Source: Sweltsa coloradensis (lineage: Eukaryota > Arthropoda > Insecta > Plecoptera > Chloroperlidae). Taken from it: a stretch of DNA of 64,000 nucleotides. The stretch's first letter is position 1. Every line of letters begins with the position of its first letter. Below are positions 45,925 through 56,750 of this stretch, one piece after another. The DNA lies in NCBI GenBank assembly GCA_024449915.1, contig JAMZAV010000774.1, positions 551,501 to 615,500 on the forward strand, in the 5' to 3' direction. A program made the position numbers and the translations under genes. A model generated the notes under the pieces. It worked only from the letters and a program-made list of their open reading frames with translations, searched no databases and had not been told where the DNA came from.

Positions 45925-46345
45925 CAGTTAATTGATCGCGCGCCATCCGTTAGGTCATAATATGCCACTCTAGTCTAAATGTGATGTTGGGAGGAAAATC
46001 CCATGCTGTTCTACCTGCCACGTGTAGGGGGAGTAAAGTGGAGTTTATACATTGTGGTCGTCATCGTCCTTGTCATCGTTCATGAAGTCATGGTCGTCGT
46101 CGTCGGGGAAGTCGTCGACCTCGAGGGAAGGTGGTGAAGAGTACGCGACCTGGCAGATAACGGTGAGCTAGAACCATTTGAAAACCAGCCGCTGTGAAGT
46201 TTATTTGAAAACGAAGTGAAAATTCTAAAAAAAATTCAATAAGCACATTCAAAGAAATTCAACTGCACGAACTGATTTCATATTTTTATAACTTGCTATG
46301 TAGAATTCCAGACTTTTTGTGGAGGTGCCGGGTTGATCCTAATTG
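45925..46345 (-). mobile_element. Family A fragment followed by unit D
   Basis: A 45925-46165 lacks its head and joins D (46166-46345), which ends CAGACTTTTTGTGGAGG then TGCCGGGTT. Confidence 0.6.
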
Positions 46346-46351
46346 AAAGCG

Positions 46352-46685
46352 TACGACGACGACGTGATGAACTAGGGCGCTTCAACCAGGTATATCGTAT
46401 TGCGCCGCCTGTGATATTGTACGTTCATAAATTGTGCTGTTTGTTTTGTAGGTTAATTATTTGTTTTTAAAAAAATGGTCAAATCAATATTATTTAATAA
46501 AAAAAAAATTATTCTGTAAAGGAAATTAAATTTTGTTGAGCAAAATACTTCGAGTGAGAAATTAATAAAGTTGTCATGTGATCTGATCACATTGCACGAG
46601 CAAGGCAGCTACTTAGGAACATATTTCTATCGCACGTGAACAGATAGAGGAACATAACATGTGTCGCATCTAAGGACATACATTT
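46352..46685 (-). mobile_element. Family B LINE 3' fragment
   Basis: CGACGACGACGTGATGAACT to the C-terminal LINE part near CATGTGTCGCATCTAAGG. Confidence 0.65.
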
Positions 46686-46694
46686 CTCTTGTTA

Positions 46695-47265
46695 GATTTA
46701 ATTTGGTTAAATGTTAACCGTTAGGTCATTCATTATGCGCCACTCTAGCCTAGGGGAGGAGGGGCCCATGCTGTCAGAACCAGCCACGAGTATAAGGGAA
46801 AGAAATGATAGTTCTCTCGTCGTTATCGTCAAAGTCTTTGTCATCGTTCGTATAGTCATGGTCGTCGTTGTCTTCGTAGGCAAGGTCGTCAAGGGAAGGG
46901 GGAGGTGTCACCGACGACGGTTGTCAGAGCTAGCCTCTAGTTTCGGAAGAAAAATATTTCCTCCTACGTACTAACTGATGTTTAAGAGATAGACTGTGTC
47001 TCATTCCTCGCCATTACGATTATCAGAGCCATACTCTGTGCCAATTCTACCCCGGGCCCAAAGAGCTTGGGGTATTTGAAAACTAGTGGTTGTGAATTTT
47101 TATAACATGAAGACGATATGTAAAAAATGGATGTTTCATAAAAAAAATCATCGAATTACAATCAACGAAATTAAACCGCACGAGCGAACAAAATAATGAC
47201 TTAATTTTGATCTGTAAAATTACAGACTTTTGGTGGAGGTGCCGGGCTAACCTCACTGGACTCTC
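46695..47265 (-). mobile_element. Family A copy followed by unit D
   Basis: A 46695-47060 (head CCCGGGCCCAAAG), D 47061-47265 with TGGTGGAGGTGCCGGG at 47230. Confidence 0.65.
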
Positions 47266-47309
47266 AACTCGATAATTCTCTACATGGACAAGTCCGCGGA
47301 CATTCAAAG

Positions 47310-47480
47310 AAGGACGACGTCTGAAACTAAGGCGCTTCATCCGGGAAAACGAAATTCCGCCGCCATTGATATTATAAGCTAAAAATCAGTTTGTTCTTAG
47401 GTTGTTTTTATATTGTTTTCAAAGTTTATAAAATCAAATAAAATCAAAAAGATGATCTTGATGAATTTTTTAACATGAAT
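47310..47480 (-). mobile_element. Diverged B-type tail
   Basis: GACGACGTCTGAAACTAAGG with the same AAAACGAAAT variant as 43295. Confidence 0.6.
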
Positions 47481-47504
47481 ATTATTTGATTGAAGTATTT
47501 ATTA

Positions 47505-48020
47505 GTTTTTAAATTTATTTGGCTTAAGGGCACGTCAACTGTGAGGTCATAATGCGCCACTCCAGCCTAAGGGATATGGGATATGGTCAGAACCAGCCAC
47601 AGGTAGGGGGAGGAAAAGGGGGAGTTCTCATGTCGTGGTCGTCATCGTCGGGCTGGTGGTCTAGAGAACAGGGTGAAGAATAAACGACCTGTCAGTCATA
47701 TCAGACTTTGGTAAGCTAGGGCTATTTGAAAACCAACGGTTGTGAATTTTATTTTAAAACGATTTTATAATTAGGTGAGTGAATTTTTTTAAATAATTAT
47801 TTATTTTCAATTTGTCATGACATAATACATAATATTAGTCAAAAACAAAACAGATGGTAGTGAGAATAGAGCAGGCCCCATACCACATGACATAAGTCTC
47901 ACTACGATTAGTTGATGAACATACTTACTATGACTAATGATATACTATGATGAGTGCTATAGTTATTGAACCTAGTAATATTCCAGACTTTTGGTGGAGT
48001 TGCCGGGTTAAGACAATGCC
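47505..48020 (-). mobile_element. Family A fragment followed by unit D
   Basis: A 47505-47690 with a deleted middle, D 47695-48020 containing an extra AT-rich stretch. Confidence 0.6.
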
Positions 48021-48047
48021 GCAAATCAAAATACGGTACCTAGTACA

Positions 48048-48245
48048 ACGTGAGGAACTAGGGCGCTGAAACCCGGTTTATCGTATTGCGCCGCATGTGA
48101 CCTTGTACGTTGTTATTCAGTTATTTTATATTGGTTTCTGAGTTAACAAAATAAAATAAATAATATGATATTGATCACTATTTGTAAAATAAGTATTATT
48201 TCATTAAAAGTTAAGTTTAGTAAATCACTTCGAATGATTTTTTGT
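48048..48245 (-). mobile_element. Family B tail
   Basis: CAACGTGAGGAACTAGGGCG to AATCACTTCGAATGA. Confidence 0.65.
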
Positions 48246-48255
48246 AAAATTGGAT

Positions 48256-48636
48256 TGTATTGAAATTGGCGCGTCAACCGTTAGGTCATAATGCGCCACT
48301 CTAGCCTAGGGGATATGGGGAGGAGGAACCTATGCTGGTCAGAACCTGCCACGGGAAATGGGAGGAATGGAGGGTTCTCACGTCGCGGTCATCATCTTTT
48401 TTTCCCCTTCTTTGTCATTGTTCGTGATGTCAATTGGTCTTCATCGTCGCGAGGGTCGTCAAGGGATGAAAAGTGTTCCCGACAACGACTGCCAGAGCTC
48501 GCCTACAGTTTCGTGGAGTACAAACTACCCATTTCACTAGCTGATGTTTGCGAGATGGACTTTTTCTCTTGAATTGCCTTTTACGATTCAACAGAATCAT
48601 GCTCTGGGCTGATTCTATCCCGGGCCCAGACTGGGG
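48256..48636 (-). mobile_element. Family A copy, near full length
   Basis: From GAAATTGGCGCGTCAACCG to CCCGGGCCCAGACTGGGG. Confidence 0.75.
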
Positions 48637-48807
48637 AGGTTGTGTTGGAGCGCCGGGCTAACTGCACAGAGAGATGATTAACCAAGGAGACAGCATAGCG
48701 CGTCATCAAACCCGTAGCCAGATTGAACGTTGATTGCTGACGGCGCTATTGTCGCCACCTATACATTAAACATGACCAACACGACATAAATGACCTGACT
48801 GATAACG

Positions 48808-48920
48808 GCGACGAGAGAAACTAGGGCGCTTCAACCGGTTAGGTTATATTGCACCGCCTGTGATATTGAAAGTTAATGGTGTGTTGGATGATAATATTGT
48901 TTTTGAAGTGTATATTATAT
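48808..48920 (-). mobile_element. Family B tail
   Basis: GGCGACGAGAGAAACTAGGG, normal B end. Confidence 0.7.
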
Positions 48921-48944
48921 ATAAAAAGGAAAATTTGTTATTTG

Positions 48945-49312
48945 GAATAAGGAAGCAGTCAATCGTTTAGGTCAAATGACACCACTATAAAACCTAGAGG
49001 GAGAGTGAAGGTTGGTGGAAGAAGAAGAGCCATGTGGTCAGCAATCGACCACGGAGAAAGGAGGAAGGGGTTTCTTACTCGCGGTCGTCATTGTCTTTGT
49101 CATTGTTCGTGTGTATTGTCTTGTCATGTCGCCGGGGTCGCTCAAGCTAGGGTGCAGAGGTCCCGCGGCAACGATTGCCGAGTCCCTCTAGATTCGGGTA
49201 CAGTTCTCATTCTAACGTCTTACTAGCTGATGTTTGCAAGGTTGACTTTTTCTTGAATCGCCTTTTACGATTAGCAAGCCATGCTTGGGCAATTCTACCC
49301 CCCAGCAGTGTG
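48945..49312 (-). mobile_element. Family A copy, indel-rich
   Basis: Recognisable throughout but with frequent one-base losses (for example CAAGCCATGCTTGGGC in the hairpin), like unit 2 of the segmental duplication. Confidence 0.65.
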
Positions 49313-49369
49313 ATGTGTTAAATGCAAAATCAAAATTCAGATTTCCTCCATCGGACAATATAAATAAAT

Positions 49370-49695
49370 AAATAATAAACCCATAAAGTCGTATGATGTG
49401 ATTAATTTGTTAAATTAAATGGATGAATTTAGAATCGCTGCACTTTTGATTGGCAGGATCAATGCGTGCGCAATGCATACAACTTTGGTACAGTTAATTA
49501 CATATATCGAACGGTTAATGTCACTCACATGTGACATTCGGGAACAACCTAATCTCTGGTTAGAGATATCCGTGAGTCAGACGTGTGTGGCCTATTCCAA
49601 TTCTGGACAGTACTACCTCTTCTCTACTTCAGAGTCGAGACGCAGGAGGACGAATTTTATTACTCAGTTTCGGCACTACACAGGGCATGAAGGCT
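49370..49695 (-). mobile_element. Family B LINE internal fragment
   Basis: C-terminal LINE region (GAGATATCCGTGAGTCAGAC, GAGTCGAGACGCAGG) without the B tail. Confidence 0.65.
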
Positions 49696-50189
49696 AAGGC
49701 AGTCACTATACACACACACAGTTTATTGTAACCCGCAATCGATAACAGCCAGAAGTTACCCCCATCCCCCCCGCACCAATCAACAGTGCTGACGTCTAAA
49801 CCCCCTCGCGAGCTGACGTGTCGCAGATAAGAACCTTTTCAAGTTGTATTTCCGACGTTTGCTGCACTTTTGTCGGCGAGTTTGTGCGACTCGGTGTATC
49901 TACCCCCTCCTTGGCTCTGACAGGTTTAATTAACATCTACATCGCCAGTCTCAGCCCCGTGACGTCCAAGCAGACGATGATAGACGCGAGATACAGCACT
50001 TTCTCTCCAACTACAAACTAACTTCAGTAGAACCATGTTTACTATAATGAAGCGAATACAGATATTTTTCATTTAGAGTTTTTTCAAATTCTTTCTATTC
50101 AATTTCCTTCCTTTATAAAAAAAAGTTAAAAATACTTGAGAAAGTGATTATCTGAAAATTTATTTCTTTTTATGTTTTTTTTTTGTTTT
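49696..50189. other. Unknown stretch with AC/C-rich patches
   Basis: Contains ACACACACAC near 49710 and C-rich sequence near 49750-49780. No supported gene; the 67-residue open frame here has no recognisable motif. Confidence 0.35.
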
Positions 50190-50595
50190 ATTCTGCTAGC
50201 ATATTATAATGTACGGTTAAAGGTACATCACATGCGTCACATCTAGGATCAACCTGCTCTCAGGTTAAGAGATATCCGTGAGTTATTCGTGTGTGGCCTA
50301 TTCGAATTCTGGACAATATCACCTCTTTTCTACGTAAGAGTCGAGATGTAGGAGGACGAATTTAAATTAGTGTGGGCATCACAGTATTCAATTTGTTATT
50401 TTACACCACATCCCAAGATGCTTGTCGCAAATCCAACAATCGTTGCTTGTATCCACTCTTGACATCTGGAACGGGAACTAGATTGAAATCAACGTCGCGA
50501 CGCTGGGAAGCTTCCTTAGCAGCCCGATCAGTGTGTTCATTTCCCTCCATGCCCACGTGTCCAGGTATTTAGCAGGATAGAACACTTAAGAGTTT
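50190..50595 (-). mobile_element. Family B LINE internal fragment
   Basis: Same C-terminal LINE region as 15490-15850, up to CCCACGTGTCCAGGTA. Confidence 0.7.
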
Positions 50596-50684
50596 AGTTT
50601 AATTGATTTTTTTTTTTACCAAATGATGACTTGAATACACGAGTTTGTTTGATGGATAGGCTTTCGTATTTTCTCGCCTTTTAC

Positions 50685-51038
50685 GATGTCTTTTTGGATT
50701 GCGCGCGTCAACCGTAAGATCATAATGCACATCTCTAGCAAAGGGGATGTGGGGAGGAAAGTCACACGCTGGGTAGTTTCAGCCACGGGTAGGGGAAGAC
50801 AAGGAGGGGGGTTCTTACGTCTCTATCGTCATTGTCGTCGTCGCCGTCGCCATCGTCGGAGAGGTGGTCATGGGTAGAAGAATGTGTCCTCGACGGTGAT
50901 TGACAGAACTCGTCTCGAGTTTCGGGGAGTAATATGCTTACTACCTGATGTTTGCGAGGTGGACTTTTTCTCTTGAATCGCCTTGTACGATTAGCAGTGA
51001 CATGCTCTGGGCCAATTCAACCCCGGGCCCAGACGGGG
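50685..51038 (-). mobile_element. Family A copy
   Basis: GGATTGCGCGCGTCAACCG to CCCGGGCCCAGACGGGGG. Confidence 0.75.
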
Positions 51039-51421
51039 GTAAGACATGTTACCTGATATCTTCACTTGGGGCCCTGTACACAATCCCCCCTCCCCCCTCC
51101 CCCAAAGGGTCGTAAACGAGAGATGCGTAAACACCCACGTTAATAGATCCGAGAATTAATTTAATTACAGAGGAACTAATAACATTATTGATGGATCGTG
51201 ATATGTTGCGACGCGCGTGATTTGAATCCGGTGAAACCAACTGGAATCATAGCTTGACACTGTCAACACGGACGAGGTCATGATGTTATAAGTGAGCAGT
51301 TATGTTGTATATACATAGTAGGATATACTTTGTTAATGTATGATGTACACTCGAGTAGGCGAATGTTTGTAGGTTAGTTTGCATCAGTGCGCAACAACTT
51401 GTTTAATGACTGTGGCAAAGG
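51039..51421. other. Intron, nothing recognised
   Basis: Contains a C-rich run near 51083-51105. No gene. Confidence 0.4.
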
Positions 51422-52168
51422 ACGACGTGAGAAACTAGGGCACTTCAACCGGTTAGGTTATATTGCGCCGCCTGTGATATTGAAAGTTAATGAGATGAGG
51501 TAATGGTGTGCTTGATGATTATATTGTTTTCTAAGTTAATAAAAGGAAATAAAATTATGGTGATGATGGCAAAAGCTAAACATATAATATTTTTTTTTTG
51601 GAAATAATAAAGGAAATGTGTTTGATGTGAATTAAATTTTGTTAGTTTAGTTTGTTTTAGTTTGGTTTTTTTGGATATGGGGAGGAGGGTCCATGCTGGT
51701 CAGAACCAGCCACGGGTAAGGGGAGGAAGGGGGGTTTCTCGCGTCGCGGTCCTCATCGTCTTTGTCATCCTTCATTGTGTAATGGTCATCGTCGTCGGAG
51801 AGGTCGTCGAGGGTAAGGGGAAGTGTCCCCGACGACGATTGCCAGAGCTCGCCTCTACTTACGGGGAGTAATATACTCCCATCTTACTAGCTAAAATTTT
51901 CGAGGTGTACTTTTTCTCTTGAATCGCCGTTTACGTTTAACAGAGCCAATTATACCCCACAACGGCAATGTAGAATGAATTTAAGAGCTTCACGGATTGC
52001 GAATAACTCTGCAGTGAAAACTGAACCCACATCGCTTAGCCTGAAACGTTCAGTTAAGGTGGAGCAATAAAAGGCACTTCCAGCCTTGTTGTCAACTTTG
52101 GAGCCATCTGTGAAAACCAAAGTAAACATTTGATATTCATGGCAAATGTAATGTGTATAACGTTAATT
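51422..52168 (-). mobile_element. Family B LINE, left part, with A inside
   Basis: B tail 51422-51658, A copy 51660-51955, then the RNase H region from 51956 (TTTAAGAGCTTCACGGATTG, matching 16015-16034). The LINE stops at 52168, where the Helentron-like cluster begins, and resumes at 59865. Confidence 0.75.
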
Positions 52169-52252
52169 GGATGAGCGTAGCGAGCGTAGCGAGCGAAGCG
52201 AAGATTCCATTTCACTACACTGGAGAAAAAAATCCGGAATGTTTTTTTTTTT

Positions 52253-52284
<32 letters not shown>

Positions 52285-52528
52285 TTTTTTTTTTTGTATT
52301 TTTGTGTGTCTGTGAACACGATTCCGGCTAAACCAATACTCCAATTGCGATGAAATTTTATGGATGTCTGTGAAATCTCTGAACGAAGAACTGCACGGGG
52401 GGAAAAATCGATCAAAAAATTATTTCTCATGAAAATCGCAATTTTACGATTTTTTTCGATTTTTAAAAAAATTCTTCGCCCTATAACATCTACATGCTTT
52501 ATCCGATTGTAATGATTTTTTCACAGAA

Positions 52529-53570
52529 TAGTCAGGTTCACTATGTCGTAAAAACCACTTTCGTGGGAGTTTTTTGGAGATTAGCAAAGTGCCATATTTT
52601 TGGAAAGCTTGAAACGCCAGGAATTCAAAAATCCATGTTTACATTTGCTCAGATGTTTGTATGGCCGCCATTTTGGATAATCAAAATGGCCGCCCGAAAA
52701 TATGAATTTAACTATATCTCGGCTTTCAAGTGACATAGGAAGTTCATATGAAATGCTATTATTATGTTTTAACACCAAGAATATTAAAATCAACGTCAAT
52801 TTTGTAAATATGCAGCCACAGCCGCCATTTTGGATTTAAACCATGGCTGACCCTAAAATACGAATTTCACTATAATTAAGCTTCCAATTGACATAGAGAG
52901 TTCATGTTAGTTGTTCGTTCTATGTATATTCACCAGGAATATATTAATAAGTGTTTACATTTGCATAGATGCCCCTACGGTCGTTTTTTTGGACTTTAAA
53001 AATGGCTGACCAGAAATAATACTTGCTTGATATCTCGAAATGTAATTGTTTAAGAACGTTGGTGAAAAAGGCTCTTCATTTGAGTTAATATCATAAATAT
53101 ACATAAATCCCTTCTAAAAATTGCTTACATGCCCATATCGCCGCCATTTTGGATTTTAAAAGGCCACTGTCAAACGAGAATTTCATGATATCTCGGCTTC
53201 CAAGTGACATAGAAAGAAAATGCTAAATGCTTCTCCGGTACTCTTTCGGATGGTATGCCCCAACTTTACAACACTACGCCGACATGGCGGACAGTACTAA
53301 CCTTTTTCACTGAAATACTCAACCTACAAAACCTTTAACGTTGCTAATTTAAATATAAAACACTTTCAAAGGAAAAGTACTTTTGTTTGAAATAGCGACG
53401 TTAAACGTTGAATGGTTGGGGCATACCATCCGAAAGAGTACCGCTTCTCCTATGTTAAAACATCAAGGAGATGAAATTTGTATTTAAATTGGCATGACCA
53501 GCCAATTGTGTTGCAATGGCCGCCATTTCGGATTACAAAATGGCGTCCGATACGTAAGAATAACGTCAAT
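52529..53570. repeat. Left inverted arm
   Basis: Pairs with 55945-56748 in reverse orientation; contains the MITE at 53237-53442. Confidence 0.85.
53237..53442. mobile_element. 206-bp MITE
   Basis: Perfect 28-bp terminal inverted repeats (GGTACTCTTTCGGATGG...) and 8-bp target duplication GCTTCTCC at 53229-53236 and 53443-53450. The opposite arm has the empty site at 56066-56073. GG termini with 8-bp duplications would suit Merlin; hAT is also possible. Confidence 0.9.
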
Positions 53571-54004
53571 CTCTCTTAGTATATTTTAAAATCTGGAATG
53601 TATTAAACTACGCCTGCATCTACAAAGATAACTCTTAAGCTGCCACTTTAAATTAAAAAATGGCCGCCCTTTATCAACGAAATTTTATAAAACAAAAATT
53701 TGTTTCAACATAAAAAAAAGGAATTTTGAAGTTTACATTGGCACAGTTCATTTAAAATGATGATTGTATTTTGTCAGACTACTGGAATTTACAAATGATT
53801 TGGTAAATAATATAAAATACTAAAACGCTGATAAATGTTGCATTTATTTGTAGTACAAAAGTAAGGAGAATGCAATGTAAGGTTGATTGCAATATTTTTA
53901 CAGGCATACTTTTCAGAAGTTAAAAGCTATTAATTATATTTGAAGTTTATGTGAAATTATGAAAATAATTTCATTGAGAACACATTATCTTCTCATTACA
54001 CGAG

Positions 54005-55860
54005 ACCTCATCTTTCACCACTATCACTGTCAGTAATTACAATGCTGCAGCCTCGTCATTTTCGCATTTGGTTTTTTAGAATCAAAGTTCTGTACATGGA
54101 AAGTTATTCTTTCTCTGCATGAACATCTTTGCGTGGAGCAGTTGGTTTTACATTGGCATCCGAACAACTCGATGATAGCCTGTGGTGCTGAAGAAATAGT
54201 AGTACCACTAGTAACTGGCAGCATATGTCCACCTGTATCCTTAAAGTAACCGAATTATGAAGGGTCAAGAAGCTGCTGATGCATGACTGTGGCTTGGCAC
54301 CATACCCGGCTTTGTATCTGCACGCGCTTGATGTGTTCTTCAAGTGCAAGTAAAGGTGGTAACTTGTTGCTTTCTGCCAGTTGTTTGCAGAACAGATGCC
54401 ATCTTAGATCAGGTATGCTTCTGACGTAGAGACCCTTCGGACAGTACATCGAGCAAACAAAATTTTCCAGTTCGTCTTTCACCTCCTGCTTAAGATCACC
54501 TTCCATAGACGGTTTCATCAGCGTTCTAGTACGGTTGAAACCATTTGGTTTCACCTATTCCTGAGAACTTCCCAAAGTTGTCCGCTTCAGTGAATGCGTG
54601 GTATATAGGTATTAAGCTTGCGCATTTTTCGTGCCTCAAGCTCTACAGATTGGTTCTATGACCACCTTACCGGATACCATCGAGAGTGTTGTTCTTTTGC
54701 ACAGCTTGTCATTGTTTTGCAAGAGCCAGAACCAAAATATCTGTATCAGGAGTGACTAATATCAATTTTGCGTCAAGTAACTGTTGTGATGCTACTGTTG
54801 CCAGGCAAATCATGAGTGTGTCTGCTTCTTCGTGATTGTTGTCTTCAAAATGTTGCTTTCTGTTACATCTAGTGTGAACTGATTCTGATGTAATTACTAC
54901 CTCAGCTAGGTGAGTTTTTCTTGTAGACTTGGATTGCTATAGCAAGGTTAGTCAGGTAAGGTCTGATTTTGTGTTCTCATGTGATAGAAACCTTGTAAGC
55001 GGTATGCCATTAACGTTGGTCCCATCAGCAATTTGATATTGTACTGGAACTTTTCCTTTTCGACGTTTCTCTCTTGTTGTCTCTTTAAGTGAATCTGGTT
55101 TGTATGTATCAAAGACACAGAAAAATTTCACTGACTCCTGCTATCAAACTCGTAAGACTGTCGTTGAAACTTTGTGCAAGATCTCTTACTGTTTTTAATG
55201 TACCTGCTTTTCCCGTCATTTTCTGGAGAAGAACCATTCCATCAACAACGGCGAATCTCGGATTTGTTGATGAAAAGGGTCATTGCACACTTGTTGTTGG
55301 AGTTTCTGTTTGCCCATTGCTTTCATCAGTATTTGCCAACTTCCTTTTTTGATTGTGTATCAGCTTAGAGCTGTTATTACATGGTAACATTGGCCCATCT
55401 GGAGCAAAAAGTGCTCTCTGATTTAATGTAAACTGAAAGTTACCAACAGCATTCTTTTGGTCAATATCTCTGTTTGATCCGCTCAAAACCATCAGGTGAC
55501 CATATAGATTTTTGGTTTCACGCAGTCGCAGGTCAACTGTCTGGTTACATAGCTTTATCGATTGCTGTTTGCTGCCAGAAATGTATATCTTGATCTGTTT
55601 TTTCACTGGTGCCCACAGAGGCTGACATCTCCATTGATGCGTTCAGTGACGTAGCTTTCGGTAAGTTTCTGTCCAGTTTCATCAGCATTCAAGATATTCT
55701 GAACTTGTGTTACACGTGCATTTGTGATGAACTTGTACTACATGTAACCCTTCAACAGCAAATGGACAGACGTTGTTGAAGTCGGTAATTTGGCCACTCT
55801 CTGCGCCTTGTAAACGATCCAATTTCTCTATATCACATCATGTAGCAACAGCCTAAATGA
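54005..55860 (-). pseudogene. Transposon protein, XPG/PIN-like and Cys-rich, decayed
   Basis: Minus-strand pieces follow one protein in order: LNADETGQKLTES, ISGSKQQSIKL, LRLRETKNLYGHLMVL, CNNSSKLIHN, FDTYKPDSLKETTREK, HEEADTLMICLA, LVTPDTDILVLALA, YHAFTEADNFGKFSG, DLRWHLFCKQL and finally GCQCKTNCSTQRCSC. This is a protein family repeated in many invertebrate genomes. The EAD and TPDTD motifs look like PIN/XPG-nuclease acidic residues, and the C-terminal CxC...C....CxC looks like a zinc-binding cluster. Several stops and frameshifts (near 55290, 54960, 54630, 54560) inactivate it. Confidence 0.75.
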
Positions 55861-55944
55861 TTTGTGCAAATAAAAGATAAATTTATTTATTCTTATGTAA
55901 AAACGCGCATTTTAAATCACCTTTCAAAAACAAATGAAAGCCGA

Positions 55945-56748
55945 AATTAACGTTATTCTAACGTATCGGACGCCATTTTAAAATCCAAAATGGCGGCCAT
56001 AGCAACACAATTGGCTTGGCATGCCAATTTAAATATAAATTTCATCTCCCTGATGTTTTAACATAGGAGAAGCATTTTACATTTTCCTTCTATGTCACTT
56101 GGAAGCCGAGATATCATGAAATTCTAGTTTGACGGTGGCCATTTAAAATCCAAAATGGCAGTGATTTGGGCATGTAAGCAATTTTTAGAAGGTATTTATG
56201 TATGTTTATGATATTAACTCAAATGAAGAGCTTTTTTCACCAACGTTCTTAAACAATTACTTATCGAGATATCAAGCAAGTATTATTTCTGGTCAGCCAT
56301 TTTTAAAGTCCAAAAATAGACCATAGGAGTATCTATGCAAATGTAAACACGTATTAATATATTTTAGAAGGAACAACTAACATGAACTCTCTATGTCAAT
56401 TGGAAGCTTAATTATAGTGAAATTCGTATTTTAGGGTCAGCCATTGTTTAAATCCAAAATGGCGGCTGTGGCTGCATATTTACAAAATTGACGTTGATTT
56501 TAATATTCTTGGTGTTAAAACATAATAATAGCATTTCATATGAACTTCCTATGTCACTTGGAAGCCGAGATATACTTAAATTCATATTTTCGTGCGGCCA
56601 TTTTGATTGTCCAAAATGGCGGCCAAACAAACATCTGAGCAAATGTAAACATGAATTTTTGAATTCCTGACGTTTCAAGCTTTCCAAAAATATGGCACTT
56701 TACTAATCTCCAAAAAAATCCCACGAAAATACATAGTGAACCTGACTA
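55945..56748. repeat. Right inverted arm
   Basis: Reverse complement of the left arm without the MITE. Confidence 0.85.
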
Positions 56749-56750
56749 GA

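Larger units (their letters stand above)
52529..56748 (-). mobile_element. Long-TIR DNA transposon, Academ-like (inferred)
   Basis: A 4,220-bp element with ends TAGTCAGGTTCACTATG / CATAGTGAACCTGACTA and a GAA target duplication (52526-52528, 56749-56751). The uninterrupted site exists in the sister element at 58076-58090 (CACAGAACCTTAATT). Inverted arms of about 1,042 (with MITE) and 804 bp surround a 2.37-kb core holding one decayed gene. Each arm is built of subrepeats containing CCGCCATTTTGGAT. The short duplication, PIN/XPG-like motifs and cysteine-rich end point to Academ, but this is inference. Confidence 0.7.

Noticed and set aside
49818..50021. Possible host exon in a GC-richer patch
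   Set aside because: Neither strand shows a recognisable domain or convincing splice sites.
54030..54224. Host gene with tesmin-like CXC domain
   Set aside because: It is the end of a decayed gene inside the arms of a transposon, not a separate host gene.
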